This document shows, one piece after another, positions 43,384-50,951 of a stretch of 50,951 nt of DNA. A program made the translations under genes and the position numbers. Origin of the DNA: an uncultured Clostridia bacterium (GTDB lineage Bacteria > Bacillota_I > Bacilli_A > RF39 > UBA660); NCBI GenBank assembly GCA_947165135.1, contig CAMUZE010000009.1, positions 1 to 50,951 on the forward strand. Direction: 5' to 3'. The notes below the pieces were generated by a model. It saw nothing but the letters and a program-made list of their open reading frames with translations. It was not told the DNA's origin and did no database searches. How positions within the stretch are numbered: the stretch's first letter is position 1; the number at the start of each line of letters is the position of its first letter.

Positions 43384-43783
43384 ATATAGAAAACCTCATA
43401 GAGTTAGCTATGAAGGAAAAGCTAAGGGTAATATAGAACTTACTCAAGGTGAATATGGACTTATGGCTAAAGAAGGAGCATACATTACAGCTAGACAAAT
43501 CGAAGCAGCTCGTATTGCTATGACTCGTCATATGAAGAACTTCAAAAGAGGAAAAGTATTTATTAATATTTTCCCACACTTAGCTAGAACTAAGAAACCT
43601 GCTGAAGTTCGTATGGGTAGTGGAAAAGGTAATGTTGAAGAATGGGCAGCAGTAGTTAAAGAAGGTAAAATCATGTTTGAAATGACTGATGTTACTGAAG
43701 AAATAGCTCGTGAAGCTTTCCGTCTTGCAGGACATAAGCTACCAATCAAAACAAAATTTGTAGCAAAGGAAGTGGCTAAATAA
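43361..43783 (+). CDS. rplP: 50S ribosomal protein L16
   Basis: 140 residues. ATG 43361 ([14 protein letters not shown]) is chosen over ATG 43355 because the latter is only two bases from the SD GGAGG. It contacts the A site and elbow of t[15 protein letters not shown] and [14 protein letters not shown] are typical. It overlaps rpsC upstream and shares a base with rpmC. Confidence 0.96.
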   Translation: MLIPKRTKYRKPHRVSYEGKAKGNIELTQGEYGLMAKEGAYITARQIEAARIAMTRHMKNFKRGKVFINIFPHLARTKKPAEVRMGSGKGNVEEWAAVVKEGKIMFEMTDVTEEIAREAFRLAGHKLPIKTKFVAKEVAK

Positions 43784-43998
43784 TGATAAAGATGACTGAA
43801 ATTAGAAAATTAACCACTCAAGAGTTAAATAAGAAATTAGAAGAAAATAAAAAGGAATTATTTAATTTAAAATTTGCTCTATCAACTGGTAATTTAGAAA
43901 AACCTCATAGAATTAAAGAATTAAGACATGAAGTTGCTAAAATCAAAACAGTTATTAGAGAAAGAGAATTAAATGAAAGTAAGGAGGAAGCTAAATAA
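43783..43998 (+). CDS. rpmC: 50S ribosomal protein L29
   Basis: 71 residues, two-helix protein near the tunnel exit. [22 protein letters not shown] is diagnostic in pattern. ATG 43783 fits the SD AAAGGAAG in rplP; ATG 43792 is possible. It overlaps neighbours on both sides by one base. Confidence 0.94.
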   Translation: MIKMTEIRKLTTQELNKKLEENKKELFNLKFALSTGNLEKPHRIKELRHEVAKIKTVIRERELNESKEEAK

Positions 43999-44255
43999 TG
44001 GAAAAAGCAAAACAAGAATTAGTTGGAAAAGTTGTTAGTGCATCTAATAATAAGACTATTACAATTGCTGTTGTAACTTATAAAAAGCATCCACTTTACA
44101 ACAAAAATGTTAAAACTACTAAAAAGTACGCAGTACATGATGAAGAGAATAAAGCTAAAGTAGGAGATATAGTTAAAGTTGTATCTTCTCGTCCTCTATC
44201 TAAAACAAAACATTTTGTATTAGATAGTATTATTGAGGAAGCTGTTATTCTTTAA
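43998..44255 (+). CDS. rpsQ: 30S ribosomal protein S17
   Basis: 85 residues, OB-fold protein that binds 16S rRNA early. [16 protein letters not shown] and [12 protein letters not shown] are typical. SD AAGGAGGAAG inside rpmC. Confidence 0.95.
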   Translation: MEKAKQELVGKVVSASNNKTITIAVVTYKKHPLYNKNVKTTKKYAVHDEENKAKVGDIVKVVSSRPLSKTKHFVLDSIIEEAVIL

Positions 44256-44273
44256 TTAAGAAAGGAGAGAGTT

Positions 44274-44642
44274 ATGATACAACCAGAAAGCCGTTTAAAG
44301 GTTGCTGACAATTCAGGCGCTCGTGAAATCTTAGTAATCAGAGTACTTGGTGGAAGCAAAGTTAAATATGGTAATATTGGAGATGTTGTAGTTGGTACAG
44401 TTAAAAAAGCTATTCCAAGTTCAAATACTCCAAAAGGAAAAGTAGTTAAAGCTGTTATTGTAAGAACAGTTGAAGGCGTTAGAAGAAGTGATGGAAGTCA
44501 TATTAAATTTGATGATAACGCATGTGTATTAATTAAAGACGATAATAGTCCTGTAGGAACTCGTGTTCTAGGACCTGTAGCTCGTGAACTTCGTGATAAA
44601 AACTACATGAAAATTGTTTCACTAGCTCCAGAAGTATTATAG
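44274..44642 (+). CDS. rplN: 50S ribosomal protein L14
   Basis: 122 residues, the standard length. It starts [18 protein letters not shown] and ends [11 protein letters not shown]. It forms an intersubunit bridge and is the binding site of the silencing factor RsfS. First gene of the classical spc section, but no promoter is visible here, so it is read from the S10 promoter. Confidence 0.96.
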   Translation: MIQPESRLKVADNSGAREILVIRVLGGSKVKYGNIGDVVVGTVKKAIPSSNTPKGKVVKAVIVRTVEGVRRSDGSHIKFDDNACVLIKDDNSPVGTRVLGPVARELRDKNYMKIVSLAPEVL

Positions 44643-44652
44643 GAGGGTAAAC

Positions 44653-45003
44653 ATGAAGATAAAAGTTGGAGACAATGTTCGTGTTATTACAGGAACTAAT
44701 AAAGGAAAAGAAGGAAAAATACTTAAGATATTTAGAAAAGAGAATAAAGTAGTTATTGATGGAGTTAATATTGTTAAGAAACATGTTAAACCAAATCGTA
44801 CTAATGAAACTGGTGGAATTCTAGAAGTAGAAGCTCCAATCCATATTTCTAATGTTAAAGTATTAACTAAAGAAGTTAAAAAAGAAGAAAAAGTAAAAGC
44901 TAAAGAAGTTAAGAAAGAAGAAAAATCTAAAGCTAAAAAAGAAGTAAAGGAAGTTAAAGCAAAAAAAGCTTCTACAAAAAAAGAATCTAAAGAAAGTAAG
45001 TAG
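44653..45003 (+). CDS. rplX: 50S ribosomal protein L24 with Lys/Glu-rich tail
   Basis: 116 residues. The first ~75 are a normal KOW-type L24 core (KVGDNVRVITGTNKGKEGKI; HVKPN). The last ~44 are nearly only Lys, Glu, Val, Ala and Ser, partly formed by a 33-base tandem duplication. L24 and L3 are the two 50S assembly initiators, and both carry charged extensions in this genome. Confidence 0.95.
   Translation: MKIKVGDNVRVITGTNKGKEGKILKIFRKENKVVIDGVNIVKKHVKPNRTNETGGILEVEAPIHISNVKVLTKEVKKEEKVKAKEVKKEEKSKAKKEVKEVKAKKASTKKESKESK
44869..44934 (+). repeat. 33-base tandem duplication in the rplX tail
   Basis: Bases 44869-44901 and 44902-44934 are nearly identical and in frame, encoding KEVKKEEKVKA and KEVKKEEKSKA. 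This shows how the tail grew. Confidence 0.85.
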
Positions 45004-45010
45004 GTGAATT

Positions 45011-45550
45011 ATGGAAACATTAAAAAAATTATATGAAGAAGAAATAGTTCCAAATTTAACTAAAAAGTTTAACTACACTACTAAAATGCAAGTTCCACGT
45101 CTAGAAAAAATAGTTTTAAATATGGGCGTTGGAGATGCTACTACTGATCAAAAATTTTTAGATGCTGCTGTTCATGACTTAGAAGCATTATCTGGTCAAA
45201 AACCAATTGTAACAACTGCTAAAAAGTCAATTGCAGGATTTAAGTTAAGAGCTGGAAATAAAATTGGATGTAAAGTTACTTTAAGAGGAGATAATATGTA
45301 TAACTTCTTAAATAAATTAATTACAATTGCACTTCCAAGAGTTCGTGACTTTAGAGGAATATCTAAAAATAGTTTTGATGGAAGAGGAAATTATACTCTT
45401 GGTATAAGAGAACAATTAGTATTTCCTGAAGTAGAATACGATCAAGTTATTAAGGTTAGAGGTTTAGATGTTGTTATTGTTACAACTGCTAAAACTAATG
45501 AAGAAGCTCTAGCTTTACTAACTGAATTTGGGTTACCTTTTAGAAAGTAA
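45011..45550 (+). CDS. rplE: 50S ribosomal protein L5
   Basis: 179 residues. It binds 5S rRNA and the P-site t[29 protein letters not shown] and [17 protein letters not shown] are family hallmarks. SD TAGGTG six bases before the ATG. Confidence 0.96.
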   Translation: METLKKLYEEEIVPNLTKKFNYTTKMQVPRLEKIVLNMGVGDATTDQKFLDAAVHDLEALSGQKPIVTTAKKSIAGFKLRAGNKIGCKVTLRGDNMYNFLNKLITIALPRVRDFRGISKNSFDGRGNYTLGIREQLVFPEVEYDQVIKVRGLDVVIVTTAKTNEEALALLTEFGLPFRK

Positions 45551-45564
45551 GAAAGGAAATATTT

Positions 45565-45750
45565 ATGGCAAAGAAAAGTAAAGTAATATCTCAACAAAGA
45601 GGAAGCAAATTCTCTACAAGAAATTATACTAGATGTACAAGATGTGGACGTCCACATGGTGTACTTAGCAAATTTGGTCTATGCCGTATTTGCTTTAGAG
45701 AACTTGCATATAAAGGACAAATTCCTGGCGTTAAAAAATCAAGTTGGTAA
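45565..45750 (+). CDS. rpsN: 30S ribosomal protein S14, zinc type
   Basis: 61 residues. The zinc ribbon CTRC...CRIC marks the short S14 type Z found in Gram-positives. It sits in the 30S head. SD AGAAAGGA. Confidence 0.96.
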   Translation: MAKKSKVISQQRGSKFSTRNYTRCTRCGRPHGVLSKFGLCRICFRELAYKGQIPGVKKSSW

Positions 45751-45779
45751 TTTGTGAAAAATAAAAATATAAACCAAAC

Positions 45780-45797
45780 ATTAACAGAGGTGTTAAT
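45780..45797 (+). promoter_or_regulatory. Hairpin in the only sizeable gap of the spc operon
   Basis: ATTAACA-GAGG-TGTTAAT is a perfect 7-bp stem-loop in the 65-base gap between rpsN and rpsH. No T tract follows, so it is not a terminator. S8 regulates the spc operon in E. coli through RNA near the L5 gene; this hairpin just before the S8 gene could be an RNA processing or regulatory site. Confidence 0.4.
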
Positions 45798-45815
45798 AAG
45801 AAGGGAGGACCTATA

Positions 45816-46211
45816 ATGGTTAATGACACTGTAGCAGATATGCTTACAAGAATTCGTAATGCTAATGCTATGAAGTATAAAACAGTTGAAATACCTGGAA
45901 CTAAATTAACAAAGGGTATTGCTGATATTTTAACTAAAGAAGGATTTATAGCTGGATATGATGTTAATAAATTAGCTGTTGGCGAAATGTTAGTTGTAAA
46001 TCTTAAATATTCAAAATCTAAAGAAAGAGTAATCAATGGTCTTAAGAGAATTAGTAAACCAGGATTACGTGTATATGCTAAGGCTGATGAAATGCCAAGA
46101 GTTCTTAATGGACTTGGAATTGCAATAGTTTCAACATCAGAAGGTCTAATGACTGATAAAGAAGCTAGAGCAAAGAAAATTGGCGGAGAAGTTTTGGCAT
46201 ACATATGGTAG
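45816..46211 (+). CDS. rpsH: 30S ribosomal protein S8
   Basis: 131 residues. [17 protein letters not shown] and [14 protein letters not shown] are typical. It binds central-domain 16S rRNA and in E. coli represses spc mRNA translation. SD GGGAGG. Confidence 0.96.
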   Translation: MVNDTVADMLTRIRNANAMKYKTVEIPGTKLTKGIADILTKEGFIAGYDVNKLAVGEMLVVNLKYSKSKERVINGLKRISKPGLRVYAKADEMPRVLNGLGIAIVSTSEGLMTDKEARAKKIGGEVLAYIW

Positions 46212-46218
46212 GTGTGTT

Positions 46219-46764
46219 ATGAGTAGAATCGGAAATAGAACATTAACTATTCCTGCTGGAGTAGAAGTAAATGTTGAAGGAAACAAAGTAACAACAAAAG
46301 GACCAAAGGGAACATTAGAATTCAATTTTAAGAATGATAGTGTTGATGTAAAAGTTGAAGGTGCTTCTGTAGTTGTATCTAGAAAGAATGATTTAAAGAC
46401 TTCTAAGCAATTACATGGTACTACAAATTCAATTATTAATAATATGATAGTTGGAGTAAGTCAAGGATTTAAAAGAGAATTAGAAATCAATGGTGTTGGT
46501 TACAGATTCCAAGTTCAAGGAAATAAAGTAGTTATCACTGCTGGATATTCTCATAATGTAGAACTAGTAATTCCAAATGGAATTAAAGTTGAAATGCCTG
46601 ACAAATCTACTACTGAATTAATAATAAGTGGATATGATAAGCAAGCAGTTTCTGAATTTGCTGCTAATATCAGAAAAGTAAGAGGACCAGAACCATATAA
46701 GGGTAAAGGTATTAAGTATAAAGAAGAACATATCCGTCGTAAAGAAGGAAAGAAAGCTGCATAG
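46219..46764 (+). CDS. rplF: 50S ribosomal protein L6
   Basis: 181 residues; ATG 46219 (MSRIGNRTLTIPAGVEV) is chosen because TAGGTG precedes it and the longer upstream frame overlaps rpsH. Two repeated L6 domains; RGPEPYKGKGIKY near the end is diagnostic. It is near the factor-binding site. Confidence 0.96.
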   Translation: MSRIGNRTLTIPAGVEVNVEGNKVTTKGPKGTLEFNFKNDSVDVKVEGASVVVSRKNDLKTSKQLHGTTNSIINNMIVGVSQGFKRELEINGVGYRFQVQGNKVVITAGYSHNVELVIPNGIKVEMPDKSTTELIISGYDKQAVSEFAANIRKVRGPEPYKGKGIKYKEEHIRRKEGKKAA

Positions 46765-46777
46765 GAGGTAAAAGATT

Positions 46778-47131
46778 ATGATAAAAAAAGAATCAAAAAA
46801 TGTATCAAGAGTTAAAAGACATGAAAAAATCAGAAGAACATTGTCTGGAACTAACGAAACTCCTAGACTATGTGTTTTCAGAAGTAACAATGCTATTTAT
46901 GCACAATTAATAGATGATGTTAAAGGTGTTACATTAGCAAGTTCATCTTCTTTAGAACTAAAACTTAAAAACAATAATCTTGAAGCTGCTAGTGCAGTAG
47001 GAAAAGATATTGCAACAAAAGCAAAAAAAGCTAAAATCAAAACAGTAGTTTTTGATCGTGGTGGATATCTATATCATGGACGTGTAAAAGCTTTAGCAGA
47101 AGCCGCTCGTGAAAATGGACTAGAATTCTAG
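46778..47131 (+). CDS. rplR: 50S ribosomal protein L18
   Basis: 117 residues. It binds 5S r[13 protein letters not shown]-type strand and [22 protein letters not shown] are typical. SD TAGGAGGT. Confidence 0.96.
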   Translation: MIKKESKNVSRVKRHEKIRRTLSGTNETPRLCVFRSNNAIYAQLIDDVKGVTLASSSSLELKLKNNNLEAASAVGKDIATKAKKAKIKTVVFDRGGYLYHGRVKALAEAARENGLEF

Positions 47132-47141
47132 GGAGGAAATT

Positions 47142-47657
47142 ATGAACGAAAATAAGAAAAATATTCGTGAACCTAAGAAACTTTATGAAGATAAAATAAT
47201 ATCTATCGGAAAAGTTACTAAAGTTACACAAGGTGGACGTAATTTTAGATTCTCAGCTACTGTTGCTGTAGGAGACAGAAAAGGTAAAGTTGGAATTGGT
47301 ACTGGTAAAAGTAAAGAAATTCCTGTAGCTGTTAGTAAAGCAATAAAAGAAGCTGAAAAGAATATTATACATGTAGATTTAGTAGATGGTAGAACAATTT
47401 CACATGAAGTAACTGGTGTTTGTGGAGCTGCTAAAGTTCTTATCAGACCAGCTAAAGAAGGACGTGGAATTATTGCTGGTGGATCTTCAAGAATCGTTTT
47501 AGAATTAGCAGGTGTTAAAGATGTTGTTTCTAAGTCACTTGGAAGTAATACAAAAGTTAATACAGCTAAGGCTACAATCGAAGCTTTAAGTTCTCAAAGA
47601 AGTATTGAACATGCTGCTGAATTACGTGGTAAAACTGTAGAGGAGGTTCTAAACTAA
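47142..47657 (+). CDS. rpsE: 30S ribosomal protein S5
   Basis: 171 residues. [18 protein letters not shown], the region where ram and spectinomycin mutations map in other species, is conserved, and so is the C-terminal [21 protein letters not shown]. The gene directly after it is rplO, not rpmD. Confidence 0.96.
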   Translation: MNENKKNIREPKKLYEDKIISIGKVTKVTQGGRNFRFSATVAVGDRKGKVGIGTGKSKEIPVAVSKAIKEAEKNIIHVDLVDGRTISHEVTGVCGAAKVLIRPAKEGRGIIAGGSSRIVLELAGVKDVVSKSLGSNTKVNTAKATIEALSSQRSIEHAAELRGKTVEEVLN

Positions 47658-48100
47658 TGAAATTACATGAATTAAGTAAAGTTGAAGGATCAACTCACAG
47701 AAGAAAAGTTGTTGGACGTGGACCAGGTAGTGGTTTAGGAAAAACATCTGGACGTGGAGAAAAAGGACAAAAGGCTAGAAGTGGTGGAGGAGTAAGCCCT
47801 TGGTTTGAAGGTGGACAAACTCCATTATATAAAAGATTACCTAGACGTGGTTTCTCTAACGCAAGATTTACAAAGAGATATTCAATTATAAATGTTTCTG
47901 ATTTAAACAGATTTAAAGATGGAGAAACAGTTACTCCTGAATTATTAAAAGAAACAGGACTAGTTAAGAAAGAACTTTGTGGAATCAAAGTATTAGGTAA
48001 TGGTAAATTAGAAAAGAAATTAACTGTTAAAGCTAATGTATTTACTAATAGTGCTATTACTAAAATAGAGGAAATGGGTGGAATTACGGAGGTGATTTAA
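47657..48100 (+). CDS. rplO: 50S ribosomal protein L15
   Basis: 147 residues. [19 protein letters not shown] and [17 protein letters not shown] are family hallmarks. It overlaps the S5 stop by one base with its SD GAGGAGG inside rpsE, leaving no space for rpmD (L30), which most bacteria have here. Confidence 0.96.
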   Translation: MKLHELSKVEGSTHRRKVVGRGPGSGLGKTSGRGEKGQKARSGGGVSPWFEGGQTPLYKRLPRRGFSNARFTKRYSIINVSDLNRFKDGETVTPELLKETGLVKKELCGIKVLGNGKLEKKLTVKANVFTNSAITKIEEMGGITEVI

Positions 48101-48101
48101 G

Positions 48102-49361
48102 ATGTTTGCTACTTTCAAGCAAATATTTAGATCTTCTAATAAAGATTTAAGATTTAGAGTATTATTTACTTTAGGTGCATTAATTATATTTGCACTTGGT
48201 AATTCTATAGTTCTACCAACAATAGTATCTCGTCTTGGTGATATTGATAAATTAGATTATTTAGATTTATTTAATGCATTAAGTGGTGGAGGACTTAAAC
48301 AATACTCAATATTTGCACTAGGGGTAATGCCTTATATTAGTGCATCAATCGTTATTCAAATATTACAAATGGATATAATTCCTTACTTTAAAGAACTAAA
48401 AGAAATGGGAGAAGAAGGAAGAAGAAAAGTTGCAAAAATAACTAGATACCTAGGTTTAAGTGTTGCATTTATTCAAGGTTTCTTCTATCCAATGATGCTT
48501 TTAGGAAATACAATAAATCTTATTACTTGTTTAAAGAGCGCTATAATCTTAGCAGGTGGAACAGCCTTCTTGTTATGGCTAGGTGATGAGATAACTAATA
48601 AAGGAATAGGAAATGGTGTATCTTTAATAATCATGGCTGGTATTGTTAACTCATTACCAAGTATGTTTAAAACGGCATACACTTCATTAATACCAAATGC
48701 TAATAATGCGTTAGTAGCTTGGATTACATTTGCAATATTTATATTACTATACTTAGTAATAATTGTAGGTATTATTTGGGTAGAAAATGCTGAAAGAAGA
48801 ATACCTATTCAATATTCTAATAGAAGTTCAGGAAGCTATGGTGGACAACAAACATTCTTACCACTTAAGTTGAATTCTGCCAGCGTTATGCCAGTAATCA
48901 TCGCAAGTGTTATTATGGGTATTCCATCTATAGTATCTAACTTTGTTAAAAATGGAAAAGTACTTGCTTTTATGAATAATTATTTATCAACATCTAAACC
49001 TGTTGGATTTATATTATTCATTGTATTAATTATTGCATTTACTTATATATATACATTCTTAACAATTAATCCTGATGAACTATCAAAGAATTTAAATAAG
49101 AATGGTGGATATATTCCTGGAGTAAGACCTGGAAAAGAAACCAAAGATTATATTTCAAAAGTTTTATCAAGAATAACATTTATGGGAGCATTATTTATAG
49201 CATTACTTGCAGCTCTTCCATATATATTTACTTTAATAACTGGACTTCCAGATTCAGTAAAATTAGGAGGAACTTCAATATTAATTGCTGTTGGTGTTAT
49301 TCTAGAAACTTATAAACAACTTGAAAGTTCTGTCGCATCAAGAAATTATAATAGGAGATAA
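48102..49361 (+). CDS. secY: Preprotein translocase subunit SecY
   Basis: 419 residues with ten membrane helices. It forms the protein-conducting channel with SecE and SecG. ALGVMPYISASIVIQIL (plug/TM2 region), NGVSLIIMAGI and the cytosolic loops NPDELSKNLNKNGGYIPGVRPG are typical. It exports the many signal-peptide proteins of this window. SD CGGAGGTGA. Confidence 0.97.
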   Translation: MFATFKQIFRSSNKDLRFRVLFTLGALIIFALGNSIVLPTIVSRLGDIDKLDYLDLFNALSGGGLKQYSIFALGVMPYISASIVIQILQMDIIPYFKELKEMGEEGRRKVAKITRYLGLSVAFIQGFFYPMMLLGNTINLITCLKSAIILAGGTAFLLWLGDEITNKGIGNGVSLIIMAGIVNSLPSMFKTAYTSLIPNANNALVAWITFAIFILLYLVIIVGIIWVENAERRIPIQYSNRSSGSYGGQQTFLPLKLNSASVMPVIIASVIMGIPSIVSNFVKNGKVLAFMNNYLSTSKPVGFILFIVLIIAFTYIYTFLTINPDELSKNLNKNGGYIPGVRPGKETKDYISKVLSRITFMGALFIALLAALPYIFTLITGLPDSVKLGGTSILIAVGVILETYKQLESSVASRNYNRR

Positions 49362-49362
49362 T

Positions 49363-50022
49363 ATGAATTTAATTTTAATTGCACCACCTGCTGCTGGAAA
49401 AGGAACACTTGCTTCTATGTTAAATGAAAAATATGGACTTGTGTGCATTTCTGCAGGTGAACTTTTAAGAGGTGTTGATCCAAGTACTGAACTTGGAAAA
49501 ATGATAAGAGAAATTCAAGCAAGACGTGAACTAGTTGATGATAAAATTACAAATGCATTAATGAAAGAAAGATTAATGAAAGATGATATTAAGAATGGTT
49601 TCATACTAGATGGATATCCAAGACGTATGGAACAAGTTATTGCAGTTAATGAAATAACTAAAGAATTGAATCTTAAAATTGATTATGCTGTTTTATTAAA
49701 TGTAGATTATGAAACTGGTTTAAAGAGAACTATTGGAAGACAAATTTGTCCAGTATGTAAAAAAACATATAATAAATTAACTGGAGTTAATGCCCCTAAA
49801 GTTGAAAACATGTGTGATGATTGTAATGTTGAACTTACAACTCGTAATGATGATACTGAAGAAGCCTATAAAGCTGGATATGAAAGATATCAAGTAAATT
49901 GTGCTCCAGTAATTGAATATTATAGAAACCAAGGAATGTTAATTGAAGTAGATGGTAGTGGATCTGCTGAGGATACTTTAAATCAACTAGAAAAAATTAT
50001 AAAGGAAGAAAAAAATGATTAG
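49363..50022 (+). CDS. adk: Adenylate kinase, divergent
   Basis: 219 residues; ATG 49363 is chosen because TAGGAGA precedes it and secY ends one base earlier. It converts ATP + AMP to 2 ADP. The lid zinc ribbon CPVC...CDDC and the AMP-site motif FILDGYPRR are present. The P-loop reads APPAAGKGT (7-15) where G-x-P-G-A-G-K-G-T is nearly universal, so two glycines are alanines. The AMP-binding ISTGD is ISAGE. In RNDDTEEAYKAGY the arginine expected at the end of the RxDD motif (E. coli R167) is glycine. Context leaves little doubt about identity, but activity may be altered. Confidence 0.9.
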   Translation: MNLILIAPPAAGKGTLASMLNEKYGLVCISAGELLRGVDPSTELGKMIREIQARRELVDDKITNALMKERLMKDDIKNGFILDGYPRRMEQVIAVNEITKELNLKIDYAVLLNVDYETGLKRTIGRQICPVCKKTYNKLTGVNAPKVENMCDDCNVELTTRNDDTEEAYKAGYERYQVNCAPVIEYYRNQGMLIEVDGSGSAEDTLNQLEKIIKEEKND

Positions 50023-50764
50023 TATTAAAACTGAACAAGAAATTGAATTGATAAGGGAGTCAGGCAAAATCACTTATGGAGTATTATCGAGTTTAAAAGA
50101 TTTTATTAAGCCTGGTGTTACTTCTCGTGAAATTGATAAGTTTGCATATGACTATATAACTAGTCATGGTGCTACCCCAGCGTTTCTTGATTATGAAGGG
50201 TTTCCTGCAACTGCATGTATTAGTATTAATGATGTTGTTGTTCATGGAATCCCTGATGATACTATCATTAAAGAGGGAGATATCGTTAAAGTAGATATGG
50301 GTTCTATCTATAAAGGATATTATTCAGATTCTGCATATACTTATATAGTTGGTAAAACTAGTAAGAAAGTAAAGAAGTTTGTATCAGATACACAAAAAGC
50401 TTTATATAATGGTATCTCAGTTATTAAAGAAGGTGTTAAACTAAATCAAGTTTGCTCTCAAATTGGTAGAGTAGCTCGAGAGAATCACTATGGAGTATTT
50501 ACATGTTTGACTGGACATGGTGTTGGACGTGAACTTCATGAAGATCCTTATATTCCAAACTATAGTAATCATGAGAGTGAAGGAATAATATTAAAAGCAG
50601 GTATGGTACTTGCAATCGAGCCTATGTTTAGTTTAGGCACTAAAGAAGTGTGGTTACTTCCAGATGAATGGGGAATAGTTACTCAAGATGGAAGTATTGC
50701 AGCACATTTCGAACATACAGTACTTGTAACCAAAGATGGTTATGAGATATTAACAGGAGAGTGA
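50015..50764 (+). CDS. map: Methionine aminopeptidase, type I
   Basis: 249 residues. It removes the initiator Met co-translationally. The metal ligands are in place: VKVDMGSIYKGYYSDSAYTY (two Asp), LTGHGVGRELHEDP (His), AIEPMF (Glu) and FEHTVLV (Glu). It overlaps adk by eight bases and ends in TGA. Confidence 0.96.
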   Translation: MISIKTEQEIELIRESGKITYGVLSSLKDFIKPGVTSREIDKFAYDYITSHGATPAFLDYEGFPATACISINDVVVHGIPDDTIIKEGDIVKVDMGSIYKGYYSDSAYTYIVGKTSKKVKKFVSDTQKALYNGISVIKEGVKLNQVCSQIGRVARENHYGVFTCLTGHGVGRELHEDPYIPNYSNHESEGIILKAGMVLAIEPMFSLGTKEVWLLPDEWGIVTQDGSIAAHFEHTVLVTKDGYEILTGE

Positions 50765-50767
50765 AAA

Positions 50768-50951
50768 ATGGCCAAGGAAAAAGACGGTTATATTGAACTT
50801 GAAGGAAAGGTACTTGAAGTTATACCTGGTGGAAAATTCAAGGTACAACTTGAAAATGGGCACATAGTAGAAGCTCACGTTTCTGGGAAAATGCGCTTAA
50901 ACATGATTCGTATTTATCCAGGTGATACTGTGCTTATGGAAATACCTATAT
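50768..50951 (+). CDS. infA: Translation initiation factor IF-1, 3' end outside window
   Basis: 61 residues visible of about 72. [18 protein letters not shown], then [18 protein letters not shown] and IRIYPGD follow the S1-like OB fold of IF-1. It occludes the A site of the 30S subunit during initiation. The start is three bases after map; the usual order map-infA is kept. Confidence 0.93.
   Translation, partial: MAKEKDGYIELEGKVLEVIPGGKFKVQLENGHIVEAHVSGKMRLNMIRIYPGDTVLMEIPI

Noticed and set aside
45731-46204. Minus-strand open frame of 157 codons
   Set aside because: Opposite to rpsH, which is certain; no SD.
1-50951. Reassignment of TGA to Trp, as in many Mollicutes
   Set aside because: Trp is encoded by TGG, several genes end in TGA, and RF2 is present.

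Overview
The window is one 51 kb stretch of very AT-rich bacterial chromosome. Every gene I can support lies on the + strand. The gene set (S10-spc ribosomal operon order, zinc-type S14, WhiA, Spo0A, FtsEX with an M23 hydrolase, iPGM-type GpmI, Gram-positive SD sequences) points to a walled Firmicutes lineage. A host-associated, reduced group such as the uncultured RF39/RFN20-type Bacilli or the TANB77-type Clostridia would fit, but I cannot fix the taxon by eye. TGA is used as a stop (ftsX, the CotH gene, map) and RF2 is encoded, so the code is standard. No tRNA, rRNA, IS element, prophage or CRISPR array was seen, and no gap between genes exceeds 300 bases.

Layout. 1-5729: 3' part of a giant secreted repeat protein. 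5893-7218: membrane-bound XRE regulator behind a phased repeat array. 7258-8340: prfB. 8505-11261: ftsE-ftsX-M23 hydrolase operon. 11432-14842: a PlsC-like acyltransferase and a hybrid histidine kinase with its own REC and HPt domains. 14905-16173: an unknown small protein and whiA. 16275-18923: TGS-uridine-kinase-like protein and gap. 19023-20822: glmS. 20884-21279: a two-TM VirB2-like small protein. 21348-29783: one long operon of CotH kinase, VTC polyphosphate polymerase, DUF4956 membrane protein, an anchored tandem-module protein, a phosphodiester glycosidase, a dNMP-kinase-like protein and pgk. 29862-34707: two large secreted proteins (cadherin-like/InlB-like, and Big2/FN3). 34830-38960: spo0A, gpmI and a bitopic membrane protein. 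39155 to the end: S10-spc operon with 20 ribosomal proteins, secY, adk, map and the start of infA.

How the parts fit. Much of the non-housekeeping content concerns the cell surface. The CotH/VTC/DUF4956/glycosidase operon is the best candidate for an undescribed system: its enzymes all act on phosphate groups (protein kinase fold, polyphosphate polymerase, phosphodiester glycosidase), mostly at or outside the membrane, and it is co-transcribed with pgk, an ATP-forming enzyme. The phosphorelay-type kinase and Spo0A could form a signalling route, with Spo0A-box-like palindromes in front of spo0A itself and the acyltransferase.

Two window-wide habits stand out. Promoters sit so close to genes that the predicted transcription start falls at or just before the Shine-Dalgarno sequence, often with an extended -10 (TGnTATAAT-like). 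Terminator hairpins contain or touch the stop codon. Transcripts should therefore have almost no 5' or 3' UTR, except for the S10 operon, which has a clearly structured leader.
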